Below, piece by piece: positions 26,567 through 36,500 of a stretch of DNA of 64,000 bases. Within the stretch, counting starts at the first letter, position 1. Every line of letters starts with the position of its first letter. The stretch comes from Chitinophaga filiformis (GTDB lineage Bacteria; Bacteroidota; Bacteroidia; Chitinophagales; Chitinophagaceae): the NCBI RefSeq assembly GCF_021646545.1, contig NZ_JAKIRP010000014.1:124001-188000 (forward strand), given 5' to 3'. The notes under the pieces were generated by a model. That model made no database searches, was not told the origin of the DNA, and worked only from the letters and a program-made list of their open reading frames with translations. The position numbers and the translations under genes are program-made.

Positions 26567-26668
26567 GGATAATCGCTCTGATGTTTCTTTCGTTTAATGA
26601 ATCGTCAAACAGACCGTTAAAGTACAAAATTTAATTGCTATGACGAATTACGAATGACGAACGAGGAA

Positions 26669-27646
26669 TCAGGTTACTGCAAACGCTCTCGCCATCAGTA
26701 ATGACAATGGCAATAATATCAATACCAGTAAAGCATGAGGTAAGGTAGAAAAAGCTGCTACCCAGGCGGCATTCATTGCTATCAGGGCAATAATGCCTCC
26801 TTTTACCGCTTTTCCTATATTGGGACCGGAGGGGTCCTTCATGGCCCGGAATAAAGGCAGATTAATCATGAGCGCAAAAAGGATGACAAATGGCGCCGCT
26901 ATAAGAATATGCCCGTTTATCGCTGCCAGTACCAGCATGGTACCGTATACCAGCGCATAACAAAGGGCGGCAATACGCAATGTACGTTTACTTCCTCCGT
27001 GTACTTCTCCCCTGCTGATAGCGGTCACAGCGGCTATATAAATCACGGGAATGATCCCCAGCCACCAGTACTTATTCAGGGCAGCGGCGACCATGCTGAT
27101 CCCCATCAGCAGGTTTAATCCACGGCATAAACCCATATTCACAGGCCCCCAGGAGAGATGTTTTCCCCATTTGTCATATATCAGGGCAGAAGCGGCAACG
27201 CCCAGTGCGAAATAGCCGGTGATACGGCTGACGGTAAAAGCCGCCAGTATTCCCACCAGCAAAAGATAACTTCCCAGTACTATCGCTTCTGTAAGCGAAA
27301 TAACACCACTTGGTATGGGACGTTCAGGACGTTCTTTCTTATCCAGCTCGGCATCCATCACATCGTTAAACACGACTCCCCCGCCATATAGTCCGATGGT
27401 TGCCAGGCACATACAAATGACAGGCAACAAATGGTCCAGGTAACTGGACACTTCGGAACCGAGGAAGCCGGAAATAGCAACCCCAGCCAATATATCTGCT
27501 ACAGCAGTTACTATGTTGGCGGGCCGCATTAAACGTAAATATCCTAACAACTTGCTTACAATATAATTCACCGGGCTCGGGTTTTCTCCAAGTAGGCAAC
27601 ACAGATCACTGGTTATGTAAGGGACACAGCAATGTTTCTGTATCAC
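26669..27646 (-). CDS. eboC: EboC, UbiA-like prenyltransferase
   Basis: Polytopic inner-membrane protein of the UbiA superfamily, up to 325 residues and about nine membrane segments. The first Asp-rich site is NDVMDAELDKKERPERPIPS; a second region near IYDKWGKHLSWGPVN is shorter than usual. The start is uncertain: the frame opens at 27646, but the first 25 residues (MIQKHCCVPYITSDLCC) are unlike the family, and a GTG near PVNYIVSKLLGYLRL would give about 300 residues. The lipid substrate is unknown. The gene sits 40 bases after eboB. Confidence 0.9.
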   Translation of the reverse strand: MIQKHCCVPYITSDLCCLLGENPSPVNYIVSKLLGYLRLMRPANIVTAVADILAGVAISGFLGSEVSSYLDHLLPVICMCLATIGLYGGGVVFNDVMDAELDKKERPERPIPSGVISLTEAIVLGSYLLLVGILAAFTVSRITGYFALGVAASALIYDKWGKHLSWGPVNMGLCRGLNLLMGISMVAAALNKYWWLGIIPVIYIAAVTAISRGEVHGGSKRTLRIAALCYALVYGTMLVLAAINGHILIAAPFVILFALMINLPLFRAMKDPSGPNIGKAVKGGIIALIAMNAAWVAAFSTLPHALLVLILLPLSLLMARAFAVT

Positions 27647-27686
27647 TACATAGCGAGGGATATCCGTAGTACAAACTTGTAACGAT

Positions 27687-28673
27687 TTATCTAATAATAT
27701 TAGATTGTTTATCTATTCTTGGCTGCTGGCCACCGCGCAGTACGGTGCTCCCGTTAAATTTCAGACTTTGATCAACGTCCTTGACCGTGTCAAAATCCGC
27801 CTCGTCCATCTGACCACTTTGAGCGAAAGCAGTTATAGCATTGCGGAAAGTTACCAAATGAATGTCATTCAAGTCAATACCACTTTCGTGCATGAGCGCC
27901 GCAGTTTTTGGTACAGCCAAGGGGTCGCTGATGCCCCAGTCGGCGGCAGAATTTACCATTATGCGCTCACTACCATACTGTTTTACGATTTCCACCATGC
28001 GTTCATTACCCATTTTAGTAAAGGGATAAATAGTGAACGCTGCCCAGAAACCACGGTCTAATACTTCTTTAACCGTTTCCTCATTGTTGTGATCTACAAT
28101 GACCATATGGGGGTCCAGGCCATGCTCCAACGCAATATCCATACTACGTTGAGTGCCTTTTTTCTTGTCCCGGTGCGGGGTATGTATCTGAACAGGGAGC
28201 CCTGCTTCTTTAGCGAGTTCAAGCTGTGCGCGATAGTATTTTTCTTCAGCAGCAGTCTGATCGTCAAAGCCGATCTCACCAACGCCTACTACGCCCTCTT
28301 TATATATAAATGAAGGTAATATTTCCATTACAGCCTCAGCCAGCCGCTCATTGTTGGCTTCTTTAGAGTTGAGACCGATAGTACAATAATGCTTAATACC
28401 GAACTGAGAAGAACGGAATCTTTCCCAGCCAATCAGGCTGTTAAAATAATCACGGAAAGTATCCACACCTGTGCGTGGCTGTCCCAGCCAGAAGGCCGGC
28501 TCTATGATGGCGGCTATTCCTGCATCCGCCATTGCCTGATAGTCATCCGTGGTGCGGGATGTCATATGTACATGAGGATCAAAGAAACGCATGCCTTTTA
28601 TGCGTTCCAAATAGGAAGAAGGCGTGGCGATAGGTTGAAATTCTTTACCTGTTAACTCATGACTGCTACACAT
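27687..28673 (-). CDS. eboB: EboB, TatD-like metal-dependent hydrolase
   Basis: 328 residues of the amidohydrolase/TatD superfamily. Metal ligands seen: FFDPHVHM (HxH), GVGEIGFDD (Glu), LPVQIHTPH (His), MVIVDHNNEE (His) and VNSAADWGISDP (Asp). This matches the EboB/TatD hydrolase of the ebo cluster. No signal peptide, so cytoplasmic. It follows eboA by 117 bases. Confidence 0.9.
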   Translation of the reverse strand: MCSSHELTGKEFQPIATPSSYLERIKGMRFFDPHVHMTSRTTDDYQAMADAGIAAIIEPAFWLGQPRTGVDTFRDYFNSLIGWERFRSSQFGIKHYCTIGLNSKEANNERLAEAVMEILPSFIYKEGVVGVGEIGFDDQTAAEEKYYRAQLELAKEAGLPVQIHTPHRDKKKGTQRSMDIALEHGLDPHMVIVDHNNEETVKEVLDRGFWAAFTIYPFTKMGNERMVEIVKQYGSERIMVNSAADWGISDPLAVPKTAALMHESGIDLNDIHLVTFRNAITAFAQSGQMDEADFDTVKDVDQSLKFNGSTVLRGGQQPRIDKQSNIIR

Positions 28674-28790
28674 ATCTTATTCTTTTTATCGAGACCTGTA
28701 AATTGAAGAACCTGTTGAGAAAACTGCCCTGGCGGGCTGAGTTACCATTGTGCAAGTTACTATTATATACACTGAAGGTGTGATACACGT

Positions 28791-29678
28791 TTATGCTATT
28801 CGGGCTGCAATAGTGTCCCATGTCAGCTGACGGGTGGCTATTTCTTCTCTAAGTGTGGCCGACTGCTCCAGCAGCTGCTGTGCCGCATCGTATGTACTTG
28901 AAGCGCAGGCTAATGCAGCTGCCTCTTTTTCGACATTCACTTCAGAATGCCATATACGTTGTATATCCGGGAAATTGTCAGCATTAATAAATGGCCCTAC
29001 CAGCCTCCACAACATAGGATGCACCTTCCTGCCGGCAGCCCAGCGCTCATGCGCGTAATCTGTAAGGATAGCGGCAAGGTTTGAGTTAGCCCTTTCATCC
29101 AGACCTGCAATCTGATGGATCGGCTTATCTGTAAAAAACGCTTTCATTACCAGCTGGTTCCAGGCCGGCTCTTCCAGGTTACGTGCAGGATAACTGTTAT
29201 GTAACATTACTGCTTCCTGTACCGGACCAATATTCGAACGGATACCTTCCGTGGTACGGAACACCCATGCTTCCGGCCACGCCAGTACCGGCAGGGCTGC
29301 ATACAGTGCCGCCTGCTCGTTCATATCAGCTGCGTCAAACAGCCCTTCTATCACCCTGATATACGCATCCTTGTCTGCTGCCGGGAACTGTAATAACCAC
29401 CAGATCCTCACCAGCTTATCTAACGTATAACCCTGTATGAAAAAGTTGGTATCGTCAGACAGCTCAATATGTGATGTGGCAGACTTTAGGGGATGTTTCC
29501 CCATGAACCGCGGGATGGCGGTGAAAGTAAGATTGAAACGCTGTGCACTTACTGGTTCGCCCAGTTTCTCCTTTTGTTGTTGTAACCAGTTGAGCGCCTG
29601 TTCTGTACTGTTTTGCTCAATGATCCGGTATAATAACGCGTCGAATTTATTCCTATCGTAATAATAAGCATGTTCCAT
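28791..29678 (-). CDS. eboA: EboA domain protein, first gene of the ebo cluster
   Basis: 295 residues, mostly helical, no signal peptide, no catalytic motif. The N-terminus (LIEQ-like IIEQNSTEQALNWLQQQKEKL) and the segments AALPVLAWPEAWVFRTTEGIRS and HNSYPARNLEEPAWNQLVMK with FTDKPIHQIAGLDERAN correspond to the EboA family; assignment is also supported by the five following ebo genes in canonical order. Function unknown. A promoter probably lies in the 380 bases upstream; a TAACTTTA there on the minus strand is one base from TAnnTTTG. Confidence 0.88.
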   Translation of the reverse strand: MEHAYYYDRNKFDALLYRIIEQNSTEQALNWLQQQKEKLGEPVSAQRFNLTFTAIPRFMGKHPLKSATSHIELSDDTNFFIQGYTLDKLVRIWWLLQFPAADKDAYIRVIEGLFDAADMNEQAALYAALPVLAWPEAWVFRTTEGIRSNIGPVQEAVMLHNSYPARNLEEPAWNQLVMKAFFTDKPIHQIAGLDERANSNLAAILTDYAHERWAAGRKVHPMLWRLVGPFINADNFPDIQRIWHSEVNVEKEAAALACASSTYDAAQQLLEQSATLREEIATRQLTWDTIAARIA

Positions 29679-30059
29679 CGCTCCGGTTGAAATTTATCCA
29701 GGTTAAAGTTAGCTGAATAAGCATTAAAAAAAATGGAAAACTGTGATAGATGGTGTAGTAAATAAAAGAGAGGCACGGTGTGCCTCTCCTTCCGCCATTC
29801 TAAAACCTGATCAGTTCAATCAGGAGTATCTTGAAAAACAATAATACCGCGGAGATTATTGCTTTATAAATTCAGTATTGTTTACAGGGAAAAAGAAATG
29901 CTACACGTAGATTAAACTGAGTAGTTTAAGCAGCATAGATTTAGATTTTTGCCTGACATTGCTTATGCAATATAAGTATTTATTTGTTACAACTGCAATC
30001 GAATGCCCAAAAAACTGATCCCTCGATTACTATTTTTAAACTGAGCAAGTGTAATTGGC
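29679..30059 (-). other. ebo promoter region
   Basis: 381 bases without a gene. It holds the terminator of the FG-GAP gene (29764-29791) and, closer to eboA, a TAACTTTA (minus strand) at about 29706-29713 that may be the ebo -7 element. The remainder shows nothing recognisable. Confidence 0.4.
29764..29791 (-). terminator. terminator upstream of eboA
   Basis: Stem GAGAGGCAC / GTGCCTCTC with a short loop and TTTTATTT on the minus strand. It ends transcription from the FG-GAP gene, isolating the ebo operon. Confidence 0.75.
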
Positions 30060-31589
30060 TCATTTTGTTTTATTTCTAAGCATTCTAAACGGAATGTTAA
30101 CGTCCCAGTCCGGCTTAAAATCCTCCTGGATAATGAACCCTTTTGAGTAGTTTCCCAGCACTATATCTGCATCACCATCCCTGTCATAATCTCCGACATC
30201 CATACAGATCCACCTGCCTGCTGTTTGCAGTGCCGGCATAACGTGTGGCATAAATTGCAGCGGTTTATCCTGGGTGAATAATATGAACTTCTCTGCCTGC
30301 CGGTGCTTCAGGTCAGCAAAGAACGCAATGCTGGCAATATCCAGGTCGCCGTCCAGGTCAAAGTCGGCCGCTATAGCCTTTGTACAGCCATTCACAGGAT
30401 AAAACCAGGCCTGCTCAAAAGTGAAGTCTCCCTTATTCAGGTACAGATACACGCCATGAAAGGGTTTCAGCTCCATAGAATAGTCTCCGTTATCTCCGGA
30501 GGTATATAATATATCCAAAAGACCATCCTTATTCATATCCACCACCTGAAAGCCAGTAGAACCCTGCACTGGCGGAAAACGTAATAACTGCTGCTGTTTA
30601 AAGCCGCCCTTATGATCATTCAGGAACAACCAGATGCCCTCATCCCCATAGGCAAATAATGCCATGATATCCGGCCAGCCATCCTTATCAACATCTTCCA
30701 CCACACTATGGATAGCACCCGGCACCTCCCATACGGCCCGTTTGGTGTATTCCTCATCCGCCGTCTGCTGCAGCACATACAATCCTCCGTAATTATGCCC
30801 AAAGCCACATACCAGGTAATCCATCCTGCCGTCTTTATTAAAGTCGGCCGCTATACTCTGCACCGGACGGGGTAATCCCATTCCTATCGTTTTTACCTGC
30901 CGGGCTTCTTCCTGAGCAGGATGCACCTCCCACAGTACGCCCGTGGGCACATCTACTGCCCGCATGTTACCGATGCAGGTGAGCAGGGCGGTATCAGCCG
31001 CACGCCAGTTCATATCTACTGCCGTAGATTGTAGTTTGATGGCGGGTAATGACTTCAACTGCCTGTCGCATTTGTAAAGGGTAGCGCCGTATTCTGCGGA
31101 GGAATAAATATCACCGGTAAACGGATTTATAGACACCATCGTAGTCGTGGCAGTCTGCCTATGCCCTGCTGTATCCGGCTGCAACAGGTCAAACAGTTGC
31201 AGGTCTTCCGCCAGCGGCTGTGGTGCCTTTGCTGCTGTCAGGGTATCGGGCGCCAATTCCTGGTACCAGGCAACAATGTTCTTCCAGTCTTCGATACTGA
31301 TGTTAGCAGCACCATTCACAGGCTTAGGGAAATACTCATTCTCCCGCCATACGCCAATTCCCAGCTTAGGCGCCATTGCCGGCAGCACATGCTGCATCCA
31401 GGTCACTTTGTCCAGCATCGTCGGAGACACAGGTAAATGACAACTGCCGCAATATTTTTCAGCGAGGAGTTTTCCTTTTTCCTGTTTGCTCAGGGAACAC
31501 GAGGAGTATGTTATGATGGATGCTATAATGAGAATGAAAGGGAGTAGTGTTTTCAAGTGTGTTGGATTAGGAAATATAAATATACCCAA
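30060..31589 (-). CDS. FG-GAP/VCBS-repeat lipoprotein with haem-binding motif
   Basis: 509 residues. The signal peptide ends in a lipobox (TYSSC, about 31). Residues about 36-110 hold a c-type haem site (YCGSCH) in a short cytochrome-like domain. From about 150 come beta-propeller-type FG-GAP/VCBS repeats with calcium loops: DFNKDGRMD, DVDKDGWPD, DMNKDGLLD, DFDLDGDLD and DYDRDGDAD. It is therefore an anchored, haem-bearing propeller, possibly redox-active on a ligand. It follows the second SusC/SusD pair on the same strand, but a terminator lies between. The Met at 31589 starts 10 residues upstream of the hydrophobic core. Confidence 0.9.
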   Translation of the reverse strand: MGIFIFPNPTHLKTLLPFILIIASIITYSSCSLSKQEKGKLLAEKYCGSCHLPVSPTMLDKVTWMQHVLPAMAPKLGIGVWRENEYFPKPVNGAANISIEDWKNIVAWYQELAPDTLTAAKAPQPLAEDLQLFDLLQPDTAGHRQTATTTMVSINPFTGDIYSSAEYGATLYKCDRQLKSLPAIKLQSTAVDMNWRAADTALLTCIGNMRAVDVPTGVLWEVHPAQEEARQVKTIGMGLPRPVQSIAADFNKDGRMDYLVCGFGHNYGGLYVLQQTADEEYTKRAVWEVPGAIHSVVEDVDKDGWPDIMALFAYGDEGIWLFLNDHKGGFKQQQLLRFPPVQGSTGFQVVDMNKDGLLDILYTSGDNGDYSMELKPFHGVYLYLNKGDFTFEQAWFYPVNGCTKAIAADFDLDGDLDIASIAFFADLKHRQAEKFILFTQDKPLQFMPHVMPALQTAGRWICMDVGDYDRDGDADIVLGNYSKGFIIQEDFKPDWDVNIPFRMLRNKTK

Positions 31590-31622
31590 AAAGCGGAAAG
31601 ACCCCGTCGCCAGGGTCTTTCC
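31588..31622 (-). terminator. terminator of the second SusC/SusD operon
   Basis: GGAAAGACCC / GGGTCTTTCC stem followed on the minus strand by CGCTTTTT. It overlaps the start of the downstream FG-GAP gene. Confidence 0.8.
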
Positions 31623-31652
31623 ATTTTATCCTCTTCGTTAAATAGACATGTG

Positions 31653-33449
31653 TTAATATCCCGCATTCTGCTCAAGCGTCTTCGCTCCGTTTTTGAAGCT
31701 CAGGTCAATCTGACGTTGAGGAATAGGATAATTCTCATTACGGCCAACAACAAACTTACCGCCGGTTACGTCAGTAGTGATCTTGGACTCGTAAGCGAAG
31801 AACCTGGTCAGCTCAGCTGATGCTGTTCCCCAACGAACGATGTCAAAGAAACGCTGACCTTCCATTGCCAGTTCCAGCTTACGCTCAAAGCGGATCGCTT
31901 TCAGTGCGCCATCTTTACCCATTGCGGTGAATGCACCTGCAGGATAATTAGCTACTACGTAATTCGCAGCTGGTGTAGTGGAAAAACCACCCATTGGCTT
32001 GGTATCGTCGATGTATTTGTATACGATGGTCTGTGGATTAGCAGCCCTGGTACGCACCATATTTACATATATCTGCGCTGCATCGAGGTTGCTCAGCTCA
32101 GCTTCTGTTTCTGCAGCCAGTAACAGTACGTCTGAGTAACGGATCAACACCAGGTTGATAGCAGAACCAGGCGCCCAGGAGTTTGCATCTTTATACTTAT
32201 CCTGGTTGTACTGCCAGTACACGTTCTTTTTAGGAGCATAAGGACCAGCATAATCCTGATCGCGCACCCAGCTACGGCCAGGGTGATTACCCCAATCCAG
32301 GTAAGGAATACCGCGACGGCCTACTGTCCAGTCAAGACGTGGGTCCAGATTACCTGCATCAGGCGTAAATGGCGCTGTAGACAATACCTTCATATCGCTC
32401 TTTACTGCATGATCGTTGAAATCTTCCAGGAAAGGCAAGCCGTTAGCATTTGTACGGTAAGAGTTCACCAGGTCCTGGGTAGGCTGATAGAATCCGCAGC
32501 AACCGAATGGGCTATTGTAAGGGAAATTCAGCATCTCGCCCTGGTTACCGTTGGAGATCTGACCGGTACCATTGTTGGCAGACATCTGAATGGCAAACAC
32601 AGACTCACTGTTATTCTTTGTTTCTGAATCGAAGTTGTCTTCGAATCTTGCTGTCAGTGCATATTTCACGCCTTTTGCAGTTACACCCTGTGTAGTGATC
32701 AGGTCAAACAGCGGTTTAGCGTCTGTCCATTTTTTCTGATACACATAGGTTTTAGCCAGGTAAGCAGCTGCTGCCCATTTGTTGGCACGTCCTACCTGCG
32801 ATTGTGTAGGAGGCAGGTTTTCGTAAGCATACTGGAAATCTGCTTCGATCTTTGGCCAGATGTCTACGTTGTTTGGCTGTTTGTAATCAGTGATATGGGT
32901 TTCGTCTACCCAGGGCACTTTACCAAACATTTTCTTCAGTTCGAAGTAGTAGTGACCACGCAGGAAACGCGCTTCCGCCTGTACCTGTGTCAGCTGACCG
33001 GCTGACATGTCCTTTACGTCAGGTAGCAGTGACAGGAGCGTGTTTACCCGCACTACTCCGTCAAACAATACTTTCCATTTTGTATTGAAGAAACCATTGC
33101 TTGCATCAAACTGCCCGGTTGCGATCAGGCTGATAGGCGGCTGGTCTGTTGCATCACTACCTTTGTGTGCATCACCACCCGCTACGCTACCATAGATCCA
33201 GTTGCTGGGAGCTGCTTCCCAGGGACCACCTGTGCCGATGGCTGCTACGTCCTGCTGCTGTCCATCCAGTGCAGCATATGCACCGATCAGTAAAGCGTCT
33301 ATACCATCTTTGGTAGATACTGCGGCTCCCGTCAGTGAACCCTGAGGATCACGTTCCAGGAAACTTTTGCTACAGGCGTCGAAGAACAAACCTCCGGCTA
33401 CTACTGCTGCAACTATTATATATTTTGATCTTATTATGTTCCGTTTCAT
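31653..33449 (-). CDS. SusD/RagB family lipoprotein
   Basis: Ligand-binding outer-membrane lipoprotein, partner of the SusC-like gene upstream. The ATG at 33449 (MKRNIIRSKYIIVAAVV) is preferred over one 13 codons upstream because it gives a clean signal peptide with lipobox FFDAC; about 598 residues. RagB/SusD features: GIDALLIGAYAALDG, EARFLRGHYYFELKKMFG, RYSDVLLLAAETEAEL, RKLELAMEGQRFFDIVRWG and the C-terminal NENYPIPQRQIDLS. It starts 62 bases after the SusC stop. Substrate unknown. Confidence 0.95.
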   Translation of the reverse strand: MKRNIIRSKYIIVAAVVAGGLFFDACSKSFLERDPQGSLTGAAVSTKDGIDALLIGAYAALDGQQQDVAAIGTGGPWEAAPSNWIYGSVAGGDAHKGSDATDQPPISLIATGQFDASNGFFNTKWKVLFDGVVRVNTLLSLLPDVKDMSAGQLTQVQAEARFLRGHYYFELKKMFGKVPWVDETHITDYKQPNNVDIWPKIEADFQYAYENLPPTQSQVGRANKWAAAAYLAKTYVYQKKWTDAKPLFDLITTQGVTAKGVKYALTARFEDNFDSETKNNSESVFAIQMSANNGTGQISNGNQGEMLNFPYNSPFGCCGFYQPTQDLVNSYRTNANGLPFLEDFNDHAVKSDMKVLSTAPFTPDAGNLDPRLDWTVGRRGIPYLDWGNHPGRSWVRDQDYAGPYAPKKNVYWQYNQDKYKDANSWAPGSAINLVLIRYSDVLLLAAETEAELSNLDAAQIYVNMVRTRAANPQTIVYKYIDDTKPMGGFSTTPAANYVVANYPAGAFTAMGKDGALKAIRFERKLELAMEGQRFFDIVRWGTASAELTRFFAYESKITTDVTGGKFVVGRNENYPIPQRQIDLSFKNGAKTLEQNAGY

Positions 33450-33511
33450 GTTTAGATAATTTTGATATTCTCCAATTACTTTTAACATAACCTTACCCGT
33501 TAGCTAAAAAA

Positions 33512-36500
33512 TCAGAAGCCTACATTAACGCCTACGAGATACTGACGCTGGTTTGGATAAGCACCTTCATCAAGGCCGAAGTTGGTTGTACCACCGGTGA
33601 TTTCCGGATCAATACCACTGTATTTGGTGATGGTGAACAGGTTAGCTGCCTGTACATAGATGCGGAACCTCTCAATACCCAGACGTTGCAGGATTGGTTT
33701 AGGCAGCGTATAACCTAACATCATGTTCTTGGCTCTCAGGTAAGAACCATTCTCAACCAGGAAGGAGTTAGGTACAGTGTTGGTGCTGAAGGAACCTTCA
33801 TTCTCCTGGATAGGCGCTTTTGCATTCTGGTGATCGGGTCTCCAGGAATCATACAGCGCAGTTTTGCTCTTCGCACCGGCAAATGATGGATAGAAGTCTG
33901 TCCACCAACGTACCTGGTTCCATATCTGGTTGCCCTGTACACCGTAGAAGAACACGGTAAAATCAAAATTCTTATAGTCCAGTTCGAGGTTCAGACCATA
34001 GCTGAAATCAGGATTAGGGTTACCAAGGAATGTACGGTCAGCTTCAGTGATGATACCATCTTTATTAGTATCCTGATAACGGAAACGTCCCAGTCCGATA
34101 CCTGTCTGGTAAATTGCATTAGGATTGTTGGTTGCTTTCTGCGCCTGATCATTTGCCTGTGCAATTTCCTCTGCGCTATTCCAGAATCCTTCAGTTTTGT
34201 AACCATAGAAGCTGGAGATCGGATGATCAACTGCGTTACGGATGATAAAGTTACCATTGAAACGACGCGCTTCCTGATCAAAATAAGGAGCATCGGCAGA
34301 TATGCTAACGATCTTATTCGAATAAGTGGTCAGGGTAGCATTTGCTTTCAGTACCAGGTCGCCGGTAAGATGAATGTCATTAACACCGAGAGACACGTCT
34401 ATACCGTGGTTCTCCATCTGTGCAATGTTCACTGTCGGAGGATCTGTACGGCCGGCAGTACCGGAGATCTCTGGTTTGTACAGCAGGTCTTTTACTTTCT
34501 TCTTGTAATAGTCTGCGGTGAATTCCAGTTTACCCTTAAACAATGTCGCATCGATACCAATGTTCATGTTGGTATTGCTTTCCCACTTTGCATCAGGGTT
34601 ACCGATATGTGTTCTGAAGAAACCGGAAGCCAGTGAATTGGAAGTACCTCCAATGTCATAAAAGGAAGAACCTTTGTTCAGACCATACTGTGTGAAGGCG
34701 TTAGATGCTTCCACATTCAGCTGGTTACCCATGACACCATATCCTCCTCTGATCTTTAAGTCAGACAACCACGCCACTTGTTTCAGGAAAGCTTCCTGTG
34801 AGATACGCCAACCAGCGCTCACCGCAGGGAAAACCCCAAAACGGTTATTGGCGCCGAAGCGGCTGGAACCATCACGACGGATAACAGCACCGATCAGATA
34901 TTTGTCTAACAGGCTGTAATCTACGCGGCCAAAGATAGAGTACAAGGCATCAGTATAAGTACCACTGCCATTAGTCACCGTACCGGTACCGGTAGACAGG
35001 TTGGTGAAGTTTGGATCAAAGATGAAATAATTCTGTGTGGTACCTGTCAGTGTACGACCATGGTTGTCGAATGCTTCAGTACCTACCAGTATCTTGATGT
35101 CATGCACTTTGTTGAAGTTCTGTGCATAAGTCAGGGTATTGGTCCAGGTCCAGTTGTATCCATTGCTGGATCCTTCTGTATAGGAGTTTACTTTATTATT
35201 CTCAGCATTTTCATACTCAGGATAAGTAAAGTTGTGAGTAGAAGCAGAAAAAATCTCACCACCAAAGGTAGTACGGAAAGTAAAATGCTTCATGAAGTCG
35301 ACCTCTCCATATACACTACCCAGCAAGCGGTTGCCAAGGCCACGGTTTTCTCTCGTACGGTCCTGTATTGCAACAGGATTACGGGCGTTACCCAACTGAG
35401 CGCCGTTTGTGCTGAAGGAACCGGCAAAGTTGCCCCTAATGTCACGCACAGGAATGATCGGCTGCTCACGGAAAGCCATACCAATGGCACTTCCTTCTGT
35501 CAGCGCATCTATCTGCGGGTTGTCGATTACAGAGAACTCGAGATTTTCACCGATACGTACATGTTTACTTACGTTAAACTGGCTGTTGGAGCGGATAGAG
35601 TAACGTTTCAGGTAAGTATTCAGCAAGGTACCTTTCTGGTTGAAATAGTAGAAGGACAGATAGTAAGATCCCTGATCACCGCCACCGCTTACTGATACGT
35701 TATGACTTGTAATGTAAGCTGGTTTGAATATCTCGTGGAACCAGTCTGTACCTGCTTTGTTTGCCCTGCTGATACGATAGAAATTATCCAGGTCAGAAGG
35801 ATTCTTGTAATTAGGATTCACATTGTATTTAGAAGGATCTACGTTTGGATCTCCTTCCATCAGACCTCCCGGAGCAATATAGTCGGGTAGTCTCGGAGTA
35901 GCACCAGTACCATACAATCCATCGTTATAAGAAACATTCGGATTTGTATTTTTTAATGCCATCCATTTCAGATCAGCCATCTCCTGTGGAGACAGAATGT
36001 CCCATACATTACCACCTTTCGGACGTTGGGTACCATAGTAGCCATCATAGGTCACTCTTACCTTACCATCAGATTTACCTCTTTTGGTGGTGATGATGAT
36101 TACACCGTTAGCAGCTCTTGCACCATAGATAGAAGCAGAACCTGCATCTTTCAGCACCTGCATAGAGGCTACGTCATATGGGTTCAGGTCTACGATGTTC
36201 TGCGTAGGTACTCCATCAATAACGTAAAGAGGAGTGTTGTTACCGAAGGTATTCACACCACGGATACGTACCTGTGGTTCTTCACCCGGCTGACCGGAAC
36301 CTAACACAGTGATACCAGATACCTGGCCCTGTAACTGATTGCTCACCTGAGCAGTGGGTTGACGGCTGATCTGTTCTACGTTTACAACAGATACAGCACC
36401 TGTCAGGTCTTTTTTACGTTGAGTAGCGTAACCAGTTACCACTACTTCATCGAGTGAACCTACTTTTTCGCTCAGCACTACACTAACAGAAGCAGCATCT

